Numbered from the stretch's first letter, positions 1 through 5,562 are shown. The stretch is DNA of 6,210 bases from an uncultured Actinoplanes sp. (GCA_934667465.1 CAKUMG010000378.1:1-6210); one strand, 5' to 3'. Notes: generated by a model from the letters alone, not told the origin. Translations and numbers: made by a program.

Positions 1-2
1 GC

Positions 3-1421
3 CTCGGCGAGAACGGCCGCGTGGACTCGGGTCGCGCCGAGAGCGGGCCCGCCGACCCGGATCGCACTGCGAACGGGCGCGCTGGGCTGGGTCGCGCGGA
101 GAACGGGCGCGCTGGGCTGGGTCGCGCAGAGAACGGGCGCGCTGGGCTGGGTCGCGCGGAGAACGGGCGGGCCGATCCGGGTCGGGACGCGAATGGGCGG
201 GCGGATCTGGGCCGTGCCGAGCTGGGCGCCGCCGCGGGTGGGCTCGGCGATGCCGGGCGCGCCGAGAACGGCCGTACGGGCGCGGGTCGTGCCGAGAACG
301 GGCGCGGTGAGGGTGGCCGTACGAGCGTCGGTCGTCTCGAGAACGGCGGCGACGCGAGCCGTGCCGACCTGGGGGCCGGTGCTGGTCCGGGTGCCGGCAA
401 CGTGCCGCTCAGGGCGAACCAGGACCCGGCGGCGACCGCGATCATCCGGACGGCTGACGCGCCCACCGGGCTGCTGCCGACCGTACCGTTGAAGGAGAAG
501 TCGCCGCAGGTGGCGGGACCGCCCGGGCGAACCCCGCTCCCTAAGGACAAGGGTGACGCCGTCGGCGCCGCCTCCGTGGCCGCGGTGGCGGGCAATGCGG
601 CGAGCCGTGCCGACGATGACGACGAGCCCCAGCGCGACGACCAGCCGAAACGTGGCGAGAAGGTCGTCAAGCTGCGGCCCGAGCAGACCAACGAGGGCTA
701 CAAGAGCGTGTATTCGGAACTGACCCGGCCGACATTCGGCTCGCGGCTCCGGGCGGGTATCCGGGTGTCCGGCGAGCTGATGATCACTTTCGGCCTGGTG
801 GTGCTGTTGTTCGCCGGGTACGAGGTGTTCGGCAACACCGCGAAGGTCAACAGCGAGCAGGACACGCTGGCGCAGCAGCTCGAGGAGGAGTGGAACGACC
901 CCACCATCGAGCCGAGCGAGCCGGCGGCCAAGGAGGCCCGTGCCGCTCCCGGTAAGGGCAAGGTGGGCCGGCTCTACATCCCGAAGCTGGGCATGGACTG
1001 GGTCGTGGTCGACGGCGTGCGTCAGGAGGACATCCGGTACGCGCCCGGGCACTACCCGGAGACAGCGAAGCCCGGTCAGGTGGGCAACTTCTCGGTGGCC
1101 GCGCACCGGATCCGCTCGATGTTCTGGCGGCTGGACGAGATGAAGGACGGCGACGTGATCGGCGTCGAGACCCGCGACGAGTGGTTCGTCTACAAGGTCA
1201 CCAGCAACATCGTCGTCAAGCCGACAGCGGTCGAGGTGGTCGCGCCCGTGCCCGGCGAGCCCGGTAAGAAGCCGACCGAGGCGATGCTGACGCTCACCAC
1301 CTGCAATCCGAAGTTCAACAACTACGAACGGCTCATCGTGCACGCCGAGCTGGTGTCGAGCGTCAAGCGGGACAAGTCGAAGCCCGAGGACGGCAAGCCC
1401 GCCGAGCTGGCGAAGGCCTAG
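3..1421 (+). CDS. Class E sortase with N-terminal repeat region (5'-partial)
   Basis: This is a membrane-anchored cysteine transpeptidase of the class E sortase family, which joins secreted proteins to the actinobacterial cell wall. The frame is open to the window edge and the Gly-Arg-Ala-Glu-Asn repeats are already running there, so the true start probably lies upstream; the first in-window start is GTG at 21. Numbered from that GTG: residues 1-110 are degenerate 10-residue repeats, 111-250 a charged, probably disordered region, 253-272 a single membrane helix ([20 protein letters not shown]), and about 315-450 the sortase domain. The catalytic triad is visible as His362 (in VAAHR), Cys428 (in TLTTC, typical of class E) and Arg437 (in ERLIVHAEL). 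With the catalytic domain outside, the long repeat region should be cytoplasmic. The small membrane-protein gene follows after 8 nt. The family call is firm; the substrate is unknown. Confidence 0.93.
   Translation, partial: LGENGRVDSGRAESGPADPDRTANGRAGLGRAENGRAGLGRAENGRAGLGRAENGRADPGRDANGRADLGRAELGAAAGGLGDAGRAENGRTGAGRAENGRGEGGRTSVGRLENGGDASRADLGAGAGPGAGNVPLRANQDPAATAIIRTADAPTGLLPTVPLKEKSPQVAGPPGRTPLPKDKGDAVGAASVAAVAGNAASRADDDDEPQRDDQPKRGEKVVKLRPEQTNEGYKSVYSELTRPTFGSRLRAGIRVSGELMITFGLVVLLFAGYEVFGNTAKVNSEQDTLAQQLEEEWNDPTIEPSEPAAKEARAAPGKGKVGRLYIPKLGMDWVVVDGVRQEDIRYAPGHYPETAKPGQVGNFSVAAHRIRSMFWRLDEMKDGDVIGVETRDEWFVYKVTSNIVVKPTAVEVVAPVPGEPGKKPTEAMLTLTTCNPKFNNYERLIVHAELVSSVKRDKSKPEDGKPAELAKA
71..160 (+). 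repeat. 30-bp tandem repeat inside the sortase gene
   Basis: Three near-identical 30-bp units lie at 71-100, 101-130 and 131-160, each starting GAACGGGCGCGCTGGGCTGG. They differ by one base near the unit end (position 129, A instead of G). Each encodes ten residues, [10 protein letters not shown]. Degenerate copies of the same 10-residue period extend from the window start to about 350. The unit is a multiple of three, so gain or loss of copies keeps the frame. Confidence 0.9.
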
Positions 1422-1429
1422 GGGAGATC

Positions 1430-1696
1430 GTGTACGCCTGGATCTGGCGCAAGCTGCCGTTCGGCCTGTACGGCAAGCTGACGGGCTCGATCGTGCTCGC
1501 CGTGGCGATGGTGGCACTGCTCTGGTACGTGATCTTCCCCTGGGCGACGCCGCTGCTGCCCTTCGACGACGTGCAGGTCGGCACGGAGCAGGGTGGCGAA
1601 CCCGGCTCGATCCCGGGCGGGGACGGCTCGGAGCTGGGGCCGGACGAGATCCCCTACCCCGTGCACACCAACAACCCGGACCCGTCGGCCAGCTGA
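1430..1696 (+). CDS. Small single-pass membrane protein next to class E sortase
   Basis: This encodes an 88-residue protein of unknown function. The N-terminus (MYAWIWRKLPFGLYGKLTG) is aromatic and basic; residues 19-38 form one hydrophobic helix; the remaining 50 residues are acidic and rich in Gly and Pro, ending in PVHTNNPDPSAS. The positive-inside rule suggests a short cytoplasmic N-terminus and an external acidic tail. The start is GTG, preceded by the purine stretch AGGGGAG (1420-1426), which overlaps the sortase stop codon; the 8-nt gap implies co-transcription and probably coupled translation. Small proteins of this kind are, as I recall, found beside class E sortases in related actinomycetes, so a role as sortase partner is plausible but inferred. 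It lacks an LPXTG-like signal followed by a helix, so it is not an obvious sortase substrate. Confidence 0.82.
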   Translation: MYAWIWRKLPFGLYGKLTGSIVLAVAMVALLWYVIFPWATPLLPFDDVQVGTEQGGEPGSIPGGDGSELGPDEIPYPVHTNNPDPSAS

Positions 1697-1698
1697 CG

Positions 1699-2376
1699 TC
1701 AGGACGAGCCGCCACCGCCGTCGCCGCCACCACCGTCGGCGCCGCCGGTGGCCGCCGCCATCGTCGCCATCTCGACGCTCTGGATCGCCCTCTTGACCGC
1801 CTCGGCCGCCCAGGTGCCGCCGGCGATCTCCTTGAGCCGGGCCTTGACCCGCTTGCGGTCGAGGTCGCGGAAGACCTTCTTGTCGAGGTCGGTCGCGGCC
1901 AGCAGGGCACAGAGCGCGGCCGTACGGGCATCGGTCTCGCCGTCTCCTGCGACGGCGGCCCGCAGCCGCTGCCGGACCTCGGTCTCCACCGGCGGCTCGA
2001 CGCCGTGCGTGGCCGGGTAGCGGGTGCGCGGGAACACCAGGAGCACCTTGTCGCGCTCCCGCCGCACCACCTCGCGCTCGACGAGCCGGTCCATCGTGCG
2101 TGACCGCGCGTCCTTGGCCAGCTTCGCGACCCAGTGACCGGGCTTGCGCTCCTTCGGCTCGCCGTAGATCCGTGCCAGCGTCCTGTCCGCCAGCGGGTCG
2201 CCGAGCGGAGTGGAGTCGTGGACCGTGACCTTCTTGTTCTCGACGTCGATGCGGCCGGCGAGGACCAGGTCGAGCAGCAGGGCCCCGGCCAGACCGTTGT
2301 CCAGCCGGGTCCCGTCGATCTGTGACGTACCCTCGTCGCGATACGCGAGCAGGGCGAACTCCTCGGCGAGGTTCAT
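1699..2376 (-). CDS. GPP34 (GOLPH3/Vps74-like) family protein
   Basis: This encodes a 225-residue cytoplasmic protein whose N-terminus (NLAEEFALLAYRDEGTSQIDG), followed by the helix LAGALLLDLVLAGRIDVENKKV and the turn DSTPLGDPLADRTLARI, matches the bacterial GPP34 domain. The domain covers about residues 1-205. The last 15-20 residues are a Gly/Ser/Asp linker-like tail. In eukaryotes the family binds phosphatidylinositol-4-phosphate on Golgi membranes; its role in actinomycetes is not established, so the function stays open. ATG at 2376 is the natural start because the domain begins there. A -10-like TACGGT lies on the minus strand 6 nt before the ATG, so the transcript may be leaderless; AAGG directly abuts the ATG, which is too close for a normal ribosome site. 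The gene converges on the sortase operon and diverges from the LamG gene. Confidence 0.88.
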   Translation of the reverse strand: MNLAEEFALLAYRDEGTSQIDGTRLDNGLAGALLLDLVLAGRIDVENKKVTVHDSTPLGDPLADRTLARIYGEPKERKPGHWVAKLAKDARSRTMDRLVEREVVRRERDKVLLVFPRTRYPATHGVEPPVETEVRQRLRAAVAGDGETDARTAALCALLAATDLDKKVFRDLDRKRVKARLKEIAGGTWAAEAVKRAIQSVEMATMAAATGGADGGGGDGGGGSS

Positions 2377-2382
2377 CCTTCG

Positions 2383-2388
2383 ACCGTA
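2383..2388 (-). promoter_or_regulatory. Putative leaderless -10 box of the GPP34 gene
   Basis: On the minus strand TACGGT (TANNNT pattern) ends 6 nt before the ATG at 2376, the spacing expected when transcription starts at or next to the start codon. No convincing -35 was found 16-18 nt upstream. Confidence 0.4.
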
Positions 2389-2432
2389 AACCGGGTATGC
2401 ACGCTTCGGACCACCGCGGGGCTGTCCGTTAG

Positions 2433-2464
2433 AATTACCCCTTTCAGGTACTTTCCCGGTAATT
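2433..2464. promoter_or_regulatory. Dyad AATTACC-N18-GGTAATT, candidate operator
   Basis: A perfect 7-bp inverted repeat has arms at 2433-2439 and 2458-2464. Between the arms CTTTC occurs twice, 10 bp apart (2441-2445, 2451-2455), about one helical turn. The element is AT-rich in a GC-rich genome and lies between two divergent genes, 22 bp upstream of the LamG -35 box. It is a candidate site for a dimeric regulator; the regulator is unknown. Confidence 0.4.
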
Positions 2465-2486
2465 TACGCCTCGACGGAGTTTGCAC

Positions 2487-2515
2487 TTAACACTTAATGC
2501 CGCTATTTGGACAAT
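2487..2515 (+). promoter_or_regulatory. Sigma-A-type promoter of the LamG gene
   Basis: TTAACA at 2487-2492 matches the -35 consensus TTGACA at 5 of 6 positions, and GACAAT at 2510-2515 matches TATAAT at 4 of 6, with a 17-bp spacer. The -10 ends 6 nt before ATG 2522, so the transcript is probably leaderless. The -35 lies within the tandem repeat CACTTAA-CACTTAA (2484-2497), and the -10 lies within a 6-bp inverted repeat (GCTATT 2502-2507 with AATAGC 2513-2518); both could bind a regulator. Confidence 0.55.
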
Positions 2516-2521
2516 AGCCGC

Positions 2522-3367
2522 ATGTACGACACTCGCCGGTCATGGTTCGGCTCGTTCGGTGCGCTGGCGACCACCGCGGCCCTGGTCGCTTCCGCCCACT
2601 TCGCACAGCCGGGCCATGCTTCTCCCCGCCACGATCCCACAGGCCAGCCGACTCCCTCGGCCGGCGTAATCACCCTGCAGGACGACTCCCCGGCCCAGGC
2701 TCACACGGGGAAGGTCGGCGTCGCCCGCTCGGCCATCGCCCTGCGCTACACCTTCGACGGTGGTGCCAACCGGCCCATCACCGACGTCCGCGGCCGCTAC
2801 CTGCTGCGCCCGCACGCCCAGAACGGCGGCACGATCAGCCTGGTCCCGCAGGGCAAGGGCCTGGCGGTCCGGTACCCGAACCGCTGCACCATGGTTCGCG
2901 AGAAGGAGTGCCCGCGGGCGATCCTCGAGGGCTACCGCGACGACAACCTGAACCCCGGCACGCGCTCCCTGCGGTACGGCGCGTCGATCCTCATGACCCA
3001 CAGCGACCTGGCCGACGGGGCGAACGTCTTCCAGAAGGGCTATTCGGTCGGCGGTGGCAGCCAGTTCAAGCTCCAGGTCGACCACCAGCAGGGCCACCCC
3101 AGCTGCGTCGTCGCCGGCCGGGCCCACATCTACCGCGCGGAACCCCGCATCGACGTCGCCGACGGGCGCTGGCACCACCTCGTGTGCGCCCGCACCGCCA
3201 ACCGCCTCACCCTGAAGGTCGACGGCGTCGAGCGCGCCAGTGTCCCCGTACCGAAGAAGCTCTCGATCGCCAACGCCGCCCCGCTGCGCGTCGGGGGCAA
3301 GGGCGCCAACAAGGGCAACGACCAGTTCGCCGGTCAGATCGACAACGTCTTCCTGACCATCCAGTGA
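2522..3367 (+). CDS. Secreted LamG/concanavalin-A-like domain protein
   Basis: This encodes a 281-residue exported protein. Residues 1-28 form a signal peptide: basic MYDTRRSW, then hydrophobic FGALATTAALVASA, with likely cleavage after ASA or HFA. A flexible Pro/Ser-rich stretch follows to about residue 65. From about 70 to 281 the pattern fits a LamG/ConA-like jelly roll: ALRYTFDGGAN near the start, the hallmark DGRWHHLVCAR (214-224) followed by LTLKVDGVERAS, and a closing GQIDNVFLTI strand. Cys122, Cys130, Cys195 and Cys222 could form two disulfides outside the cell. I see no catalytic glycosidase motif, so binding of a carbohydrate or other ligand is more likely than catalysis. ATG 2522 is preferred over TTG 2507 because it begins the signal peptide and fits the promoter spacing. 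The ligand is unknown. Confidence 0.85.
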   Translation: MYDTRRSWFGSFGALATTAALVASAHFAQPGHASPRHDPTGQPTPSAGVITLQDDSPAQAHTGKVGVARSAIALRYTFDGGANRPITDVRGRYLLRPHAQNGGTISLVPQGKGLAVRYPNRCTMVREKECPRAILEGYRDDNLNPGTRSLRYGASILMTHSDLADGANVFQKGYSVGGGSQFKLQVDHQQGHPSCVVAGRAHIYRAEPRIDVADGRWHHLVCARTANRLTLKVDGVERASVPVPKKLSIANAAPLRVGGKGANKGNDQFAGQIDNVFLTIQ

Positions 3368-3435
3368 TGGTCGCGTTGTCCGATGGGTGACCGGAGGGTG
3401 CCGTTGCCGCCGACTCCGCCGGACCGTGGTTCTGA

Positions 3436-3492
3436 GCAGGCATTTCCTGCCCCGGCCAATCCCGACCCGACCTGGCCGTGACCCTCACGGTC
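3436..3492 (+). terminator. Two hairpins after the LamG gene, candidate terminator
   Basis: GCAGG-CATTT-CCTGC (3436-3450) is a 5-bp stem. GGCCGTGA-CCC-TCACGGTC (3474-3492) is an 8-bp stem with one G-T pair and a 3-nt loop. Both lie 70-125 nt after the LamG stop codon. Neither is followed by a T-run, which is common in actinomycetes but weakens the call. Confidence 0.35.
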
Positions 3493-3575
3493 CTGGGCTC
3501 CTGCGAAGGCTCCGCCACAGCCACCTGACCCACCCACCGCGGCGACCGTTCTGTCCGCTACGGCTGAGATCAAGA

Positions 3576-3648
3576 CCATGCGATGCCTCGACCGCTACCC
3601 TGCTCGAGAGGCGTATCCGCTGCTCAGCGCACGGGAGGCATCGCATGG
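3576..3648 (+). promoter_or_regulatory. Hairpin occluding the RBS and start of the zinc-ribbon gene
   Basis: CCATGCGATGCCTC (3576-3589) and GAGGCATCGCATGG (3635-3648) form a perfect 14-bp inverted repeat with a 45-nt loop. The right arm contains most of the Shine-Dalgarno GGGAGG (3633-3638) and the ATG at 3645, so folding would hide both. An alternative pairing exists: GCCTC (3585-3589) with GAGGC (3608-3612), which would break the long stem and expose the start site. This layout suggests translational control by switching, thermosensing or a trans factor; which of these is unknown. Confidence 0.55.
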
Positions 3649-4082
3649 CAATCGATCGCAGCGGCGACCACTGGCGCGGCGAGAACTTCGACGACCTGGC
3701 CGCCTACATCAGGCTGTTCGAAGCGGGCGGGTACGACGTCGAGCACGTCCGAGAACACTCTTGCCCCGAGTGCCGGGGAACCAGCTTCCGCGTCCTGATC
3801 GACGACGAGCAAGGCTGCGCTTTCACCATCTGTCACCAGTGCCAGGCAGAGGCCGCCATCGCTGACAGTGCCGACCAACTCGACGACGCCGAGCTTGAGG
3901 AGTGCGCCTGCCCCTGCGGTGCCGAGACATTCGCCGTAGCCACCGGCTTCGCCATGTTCGACGCCACCGAGATCCGCCACATCAGCGTGGGCCTGCGCTG
4001 CCTGACCGACGGCACCCTCGGCGTCTACACCGATTGGCAGATCGACTACAGCCCCTCCGCCCACCTGCTGACAAACGCCTGA
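3645..4082 (+). CDS. Conserved Cys-rich zinc-ribbon protein, function unknown
   Basis: This encodes 145 residues, starting MAIDRSGDHWRGENFDDLAAYIRLF. The N-terminal 35 residues look helical. Cys40-X2-Cys43 and Cys63-X2-Cys66 (CPEC and CHQC) make a classic four-Cys zinc ribbon. A second cluster, Cys87, Cys89 and Cys91 (ECACPCG) with Cys119 (GLRC), looks like a second, degenerate metal site. The C-terminal half (ATGFAMFDATEIRHISVGLRC, then LGVYTDWQIDY) recalls a family of actinomycete hypothetical proteins; I know no function for it. There is no signal peptide or membrane helix, so it is probably cytoplasmic. ATG 3645 has the SD GGGAGG six nt upstream; the same frame is open upstream to 3387, but that part is Arg/Pro-rich and not protein-like. 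GC content looks lower than in the neighbours, which may hint at transfer. Confidence 0.8.
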   Translation: MAIDRSGDHWRGENFDDLAAYIRLFEAGGYDVEHVREHSCPECRGTSFRVLIDDEQGCAFTICHQCQAEAAIADSADQLDDAELEECACPCGAETFAVATGFAMFDATEIRHISVGLRCLTDGTLGVYTDWQIDYSPSAHLLTNA

Positions 4083-4217
4083 CCCCACCCCAAGGCCCCG
4101 CCGCCCTACCGTGGCAACTTCAGCGAGCTGGTCAAGTGGCCGATGCTTGTCGACGCTACGTCCGCGCGCTATTCCCGAGGCGACCAGCTGGTGAAGGCGG
4201 CCCGGAGCATGCCGTGA
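4083..4217 (+). pseudogene. Coding-like remnant after the zinc-ribbon gene
   Basis: In the same frame as the zinc-ribbon gene, straight after its TGA, the sequence reads 44 codons to the next TGA at 4215-4217. From 4107 it resembles real protein (YRGNFSELVKWPML, then VDATSARYSRGDQLVKAARS), and about 31 of its 36 codons end in G or C. It has no start with a ribosome site. It could be the 3' end of a decayed gene, or chance. I do not recognise the family. Confidence 0.35.
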
Positions 4218-4440
4218 AAGCGCAAGCCGCGGTGCGCCGGCGAGTTTTGCCCGAAGGGTCAAGGGTTTCGCTCAGCGGCGTCACGGCGGCATCGTCGATG
4301 ACCACCCCGGCGGCCTCCCTCAGGAACAGACGGGGGCGGGGCGGGGCGGGCAGCGATGCGGCACCCTCGGGGAATGACCACCCGCGGCCGCAACCGACCA
4401 CACCGTGGGGGGTTCGGGGGGCTCGGCCCCCCGGGCAAAT
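4218..4440. other. Gene-poor stretch with G-quadruplex motif and GC hairpin
   Basis: I see no convincing gene here. GGGGG-C-GGGG-C-GGGG-C-GGG (4332-4350) fits a G-quadruplex with one-nt loops on the plus strand. C-GGGGGG-CTCGG-CCCCCC-G (4415-4433) is a perfect 7-bp hairpin next to the tRNA-side terminator. Confidence 0.5.
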
Positions 4441-4441
4441 G

Positions 4442-4485
4442 CGAGGGGCCCCTGGTCCGCGCATTTTGCGGACAGGGGCCCCTCG
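4442..4485 (-). terminator. Strong hairpin downstream of tRNA-Gly
   Basis: The arms at 4442-4460 and 4468-4485 form 18 base pairs with a single bulged G (4455) and a 7-nt loop (GCATTTT). Each arm contains the palindrome AGGGGCCCCT. It lies 6 nt after the tRNA 3' end on the minus strand, so it probably terminates that transcript. There is no clear U-tract. Flanking GCAAATGC (4435-4442) can also pair with the loop GCATTTTGC region, giving an alternative fold. Confidence 0.6.
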
Positions 4486-4491
4486 GCTCCG

Positions 4492-4562
4492 AGCGGGTGA
4501 CGGGAATCGAACCCGCACTGTCAGCTTGGGAAGCTGATGTTCTGCCATTGAACTACACCCGC
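4492..4562 (-). tRNA. tRNA-Gly (anticodon CCC)
   Basis: The minus strand folds into a complete 71-nt cloverleaf. The acceptor stem is GCGGGTG/CACCCGC, the D arm GTTC-AATGGCA-GAAC, and the anticodon arm TCAGC-TTCCCAA-GCTGA, giving anticodon CCC, which reads GGG glycine codons. The variable loop is 4 nt (CAGT), the T arm is GCGGG-TTCGATT-CCCGT with one G-T pair, and the discriminator base is T. The 3' CCA is not encoded. It stands alone, between the gene-poor stretch and the PNPOx-like gene. Confidence 0.96.
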
Positions 4563-4572
4563 GGGCGGCCCC

Positions 4573-4578
4573 ACTGTA
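4573..4578 (-). promoter_or_regulatory. Putative -10 box of tRNA-Gly
   Basis: TACAGT on the minus strand (TANNNT pattern, 4 of 6 to TATAAT) ends 10 nt before the tRNA 5' end, which would give a leader of only a few nucleotides. No strong -35 is visible 16-18 nt further upstream. Confidence 0.4.
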
Positions 4579-4612
4579 CCCGATTGGCGGAGGGTGTGGG
4601 GAGCCGCCTCGA

Positions 4613-4701
4613 GTAGACGTCGGCCGGGCGTGGCGCGGCCCAGTTTCCTCCTTACCTGGCAGCGCCCGCGATCGCAGGTCGCGTGCCCGGCCGACGTCTA
4701 C
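4613..4701. repeat. 17-bp inverted repeat forming a nested hairpin
   Basis: GTAGACGTCGGCCGGGC (4613-4629) and its perfect reverse complement (4685-4701) enclose 55 nt. Inside, GGCGC (4632-4636) pairs with GCGCC (4662-4666), and CCAG (4640-4643) with CTGG (4656-4659), leaving a 12-nt apical loop TTTCCTCCTTAC. Read on the plus strand the loop is an anti-Shine-Dalgarno motif; on the minus strand it shows AAGGAGG. The right arm holds the TAG stop of the PNPOx-like gene, so it may be that gene's terminator. A small RNA or a short mobile element are alternatives; I see no target-site duplication. Confidence 0.6.
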
Positions 4702-5465
4702 GTCCCGGTGGCCGCGGTGACCAGCTCTGGGGTGGTCGTGGACAGGTGGCGCGGCTTGCCGGGGCGGTCGGTGGTGACTGTGGAGGTGGGGTGGCGGCGG
4801 GTGGTGGCGGGCAGGGGTGTGGGCGTGGTTGTGGGGCGGGTGGAGTGGGGTGCGGGTGGGAGGGTCGGAGCCGGCGTGGGGGCCGGGGTGGCAGCCGGTG
4901 CGGGGTGCGGGGCGGGCGGGGATGGGGGTGGGGTGGTGGCCGGCGGTGAGGGTGGGGCGGCGTGGGTGGCGGTGGCGGGCGGGGGCGTTTCGACCGGGGC
5001 GTGCCACGTGAGGGTGATCGGCGGGTAAAGGAGGCTCATGGCGAGGGGCAGGGCGCCGGACGGGCCGTGGCGGCGGAGCATGGCGGACTCCACCGTGAGC
5101 TCGAAGAGGCGCCAGTCGACGGCGGGGGAGGCGTCGAGGGCGTCCGCCAGGCGGGCGATGAGGGCCTGGTCGGTGACTGGGTGGGCGCGGCCGGTCACGT
5201 AGGCCTCGTCGTCGCTTTCCTCGGGCGGATAGGAGTGCAGGGCGTAGCGGCCGTCGCGCTCCAGGTCGTGGCGCTTGGCCGAGCTCACCACGAAGCAGTA
5301 GAGGCCTTCGTCGGTGATCGCGGGGGAGACCGGATGCACGCGGGGGCCGCCATCGGGGCGGACTGTCGCCAGGTAGCCCATGCCGGGGCCGTATTGCTGG
5401 AGCAGCGCACGGATGGCCGAAGCGAGCTGGGGCTCGGCTGCGGTGAACTCGGACCAGGAAGCCAT
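4698..5465 (-). CDS. PNPOx-like flavin-binding split-barrel protein with Pro-rich tail
   Basis: This encodes 255 residues. Residues 1-155 fit the pyridoxamine 5'-phosphate oxidase-like split-barrel family, whose members bind FMN (some F420) and act as oxidoreductases or flavin binders: [19 protein letters not shown] (strands 1-2), [24 protein letters not shown] (a usual cofactor-binding stretch), [11 protein letters not shown], and [12 protein letters not shown]. Residues about 161-255 are low-complexity Pro/Thr/Ala, ending in [12 protein letters not shown]. Family members, as I recall, usually stop near residue 150-160, so the tail is an unusual addition; its stop codon lies in the inverted repeat at 4613-4701. 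The start at 5465 has no ribosome site but has a -10-like TAAGCT 6 nt upstream, so it looks leaderless. A LexA box sits just upstream. The true substrate and cofactor cannot be told from sequence. Confidence 0.82.
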   Translation of the reverse strand: MASWSEFTAAEPQLASAIRALLQQYGPGMGYLATVRPDGGPRVHPVSPAITDEGLYCFVVSSAKRHDLERDGRYALHSYPPEESDDEAYVTGRAHPVTDQALIARLADALDASPAVDWRLFELTVESAMLRRHGPSGALPLAMSLLYPPITLTWHAPVETPPPATATHAAPPSPPATTPPPSPPAPHPAPAATPAPTPAPTLPPAPHSTRPTTTPTPLPATTRRHPTSTVTTDRPGKPRHLSTTTPELVTAATGT

Positions 5466-5471
5466 GGGGAC

Positions 5472-5477
5472 AGCTTA
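5472..5477 (-). promoter_or_regulatory. Putative leaderless -10 box of the PNPOx-like gene
   Basis: TAAGCT on the minus strand (TANNNT) ends 6 nt before ATG 5465. The LexA box at 5479-5494 begins one base upstream and would fill the spacer between -35 and -10, so LexA binding would block RNA polymerase. Confidence 0.45.
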
Positions 5478-5478
5478 C

Positions 5479-5494
5479 TCGAACATTTGTTCGA
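5479..5494. promoter_or_regulatory. LexA (SOS) box
   Basis: TCGAACATTTGTTCGA has perfect 7-bp inverted arms and matches the actinobacterial/Bacillus-type SOS box TCGAAC-N4-GTTCGA at every fixed position. It lies 13 bp from the PNPOx-like start codon and 80 bp from the dcd start. From its position the PNPOx-like gene is the main candidate target, with dcd possible. The site is seen directly; LexA binding is inferred. Confidence 0.82.
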
Positions 5495-5562
5495 TTGGGA
5501 CTTCGTTGGGGAAGTGGTGGTTGCCCGGCCGGGCGCGCGACGGGTGGGGCAGGGGTGCTCGG

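Noticed and set aside
71..160. CRISPR-like array
   Set aside because: The repeats abut without unique spacers and are in frame inside a coding sequence; the same applies to the 21-bp array at 6138.
2507..2521. TTG start for the LamG protein
   Set aside because: It would precede the signal peptide by five residues and lie inside the promoter spacer; ATG 2522 fits the -10 spacing and the signal peptide better.
2540..3178. 212-residue minus-strand frame over the LamG gene
   Set aside because: It is a shadow frame of GC-rich coding DNA, Ala/Val/Asp-rich, with no recognisable domain or start signal.
3387..3644. N-terminal extension of the zinc-ribbon gene
   Set aside because: The extra 86 residues are Arg/Pro-rich without protein-like pattern, while ATG 3645 has a well-spaced SD and begins the family-like MAIDRSGDHW.
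4492..4562. Attachment site of an integrated element at tRNA-Gly
   Set aside because: I found no second copy of the tRNA 3' end in the window and no integrase gene, so this is only a possibility.
4356..4616. Plus-strand frames with VTGIEPALSAWEADVLPLNYTRG and GDGNRTRTVSLGS
   Set aside because: These are translations of the antisense of tRNA-Gly, a common annotation artefact.
4613..4701. Insertion-sequence ends
   Set aside because: The element is only 89 bp, encodes no transposase and has no flanking duplication; it is kept as a structured repeat instead.
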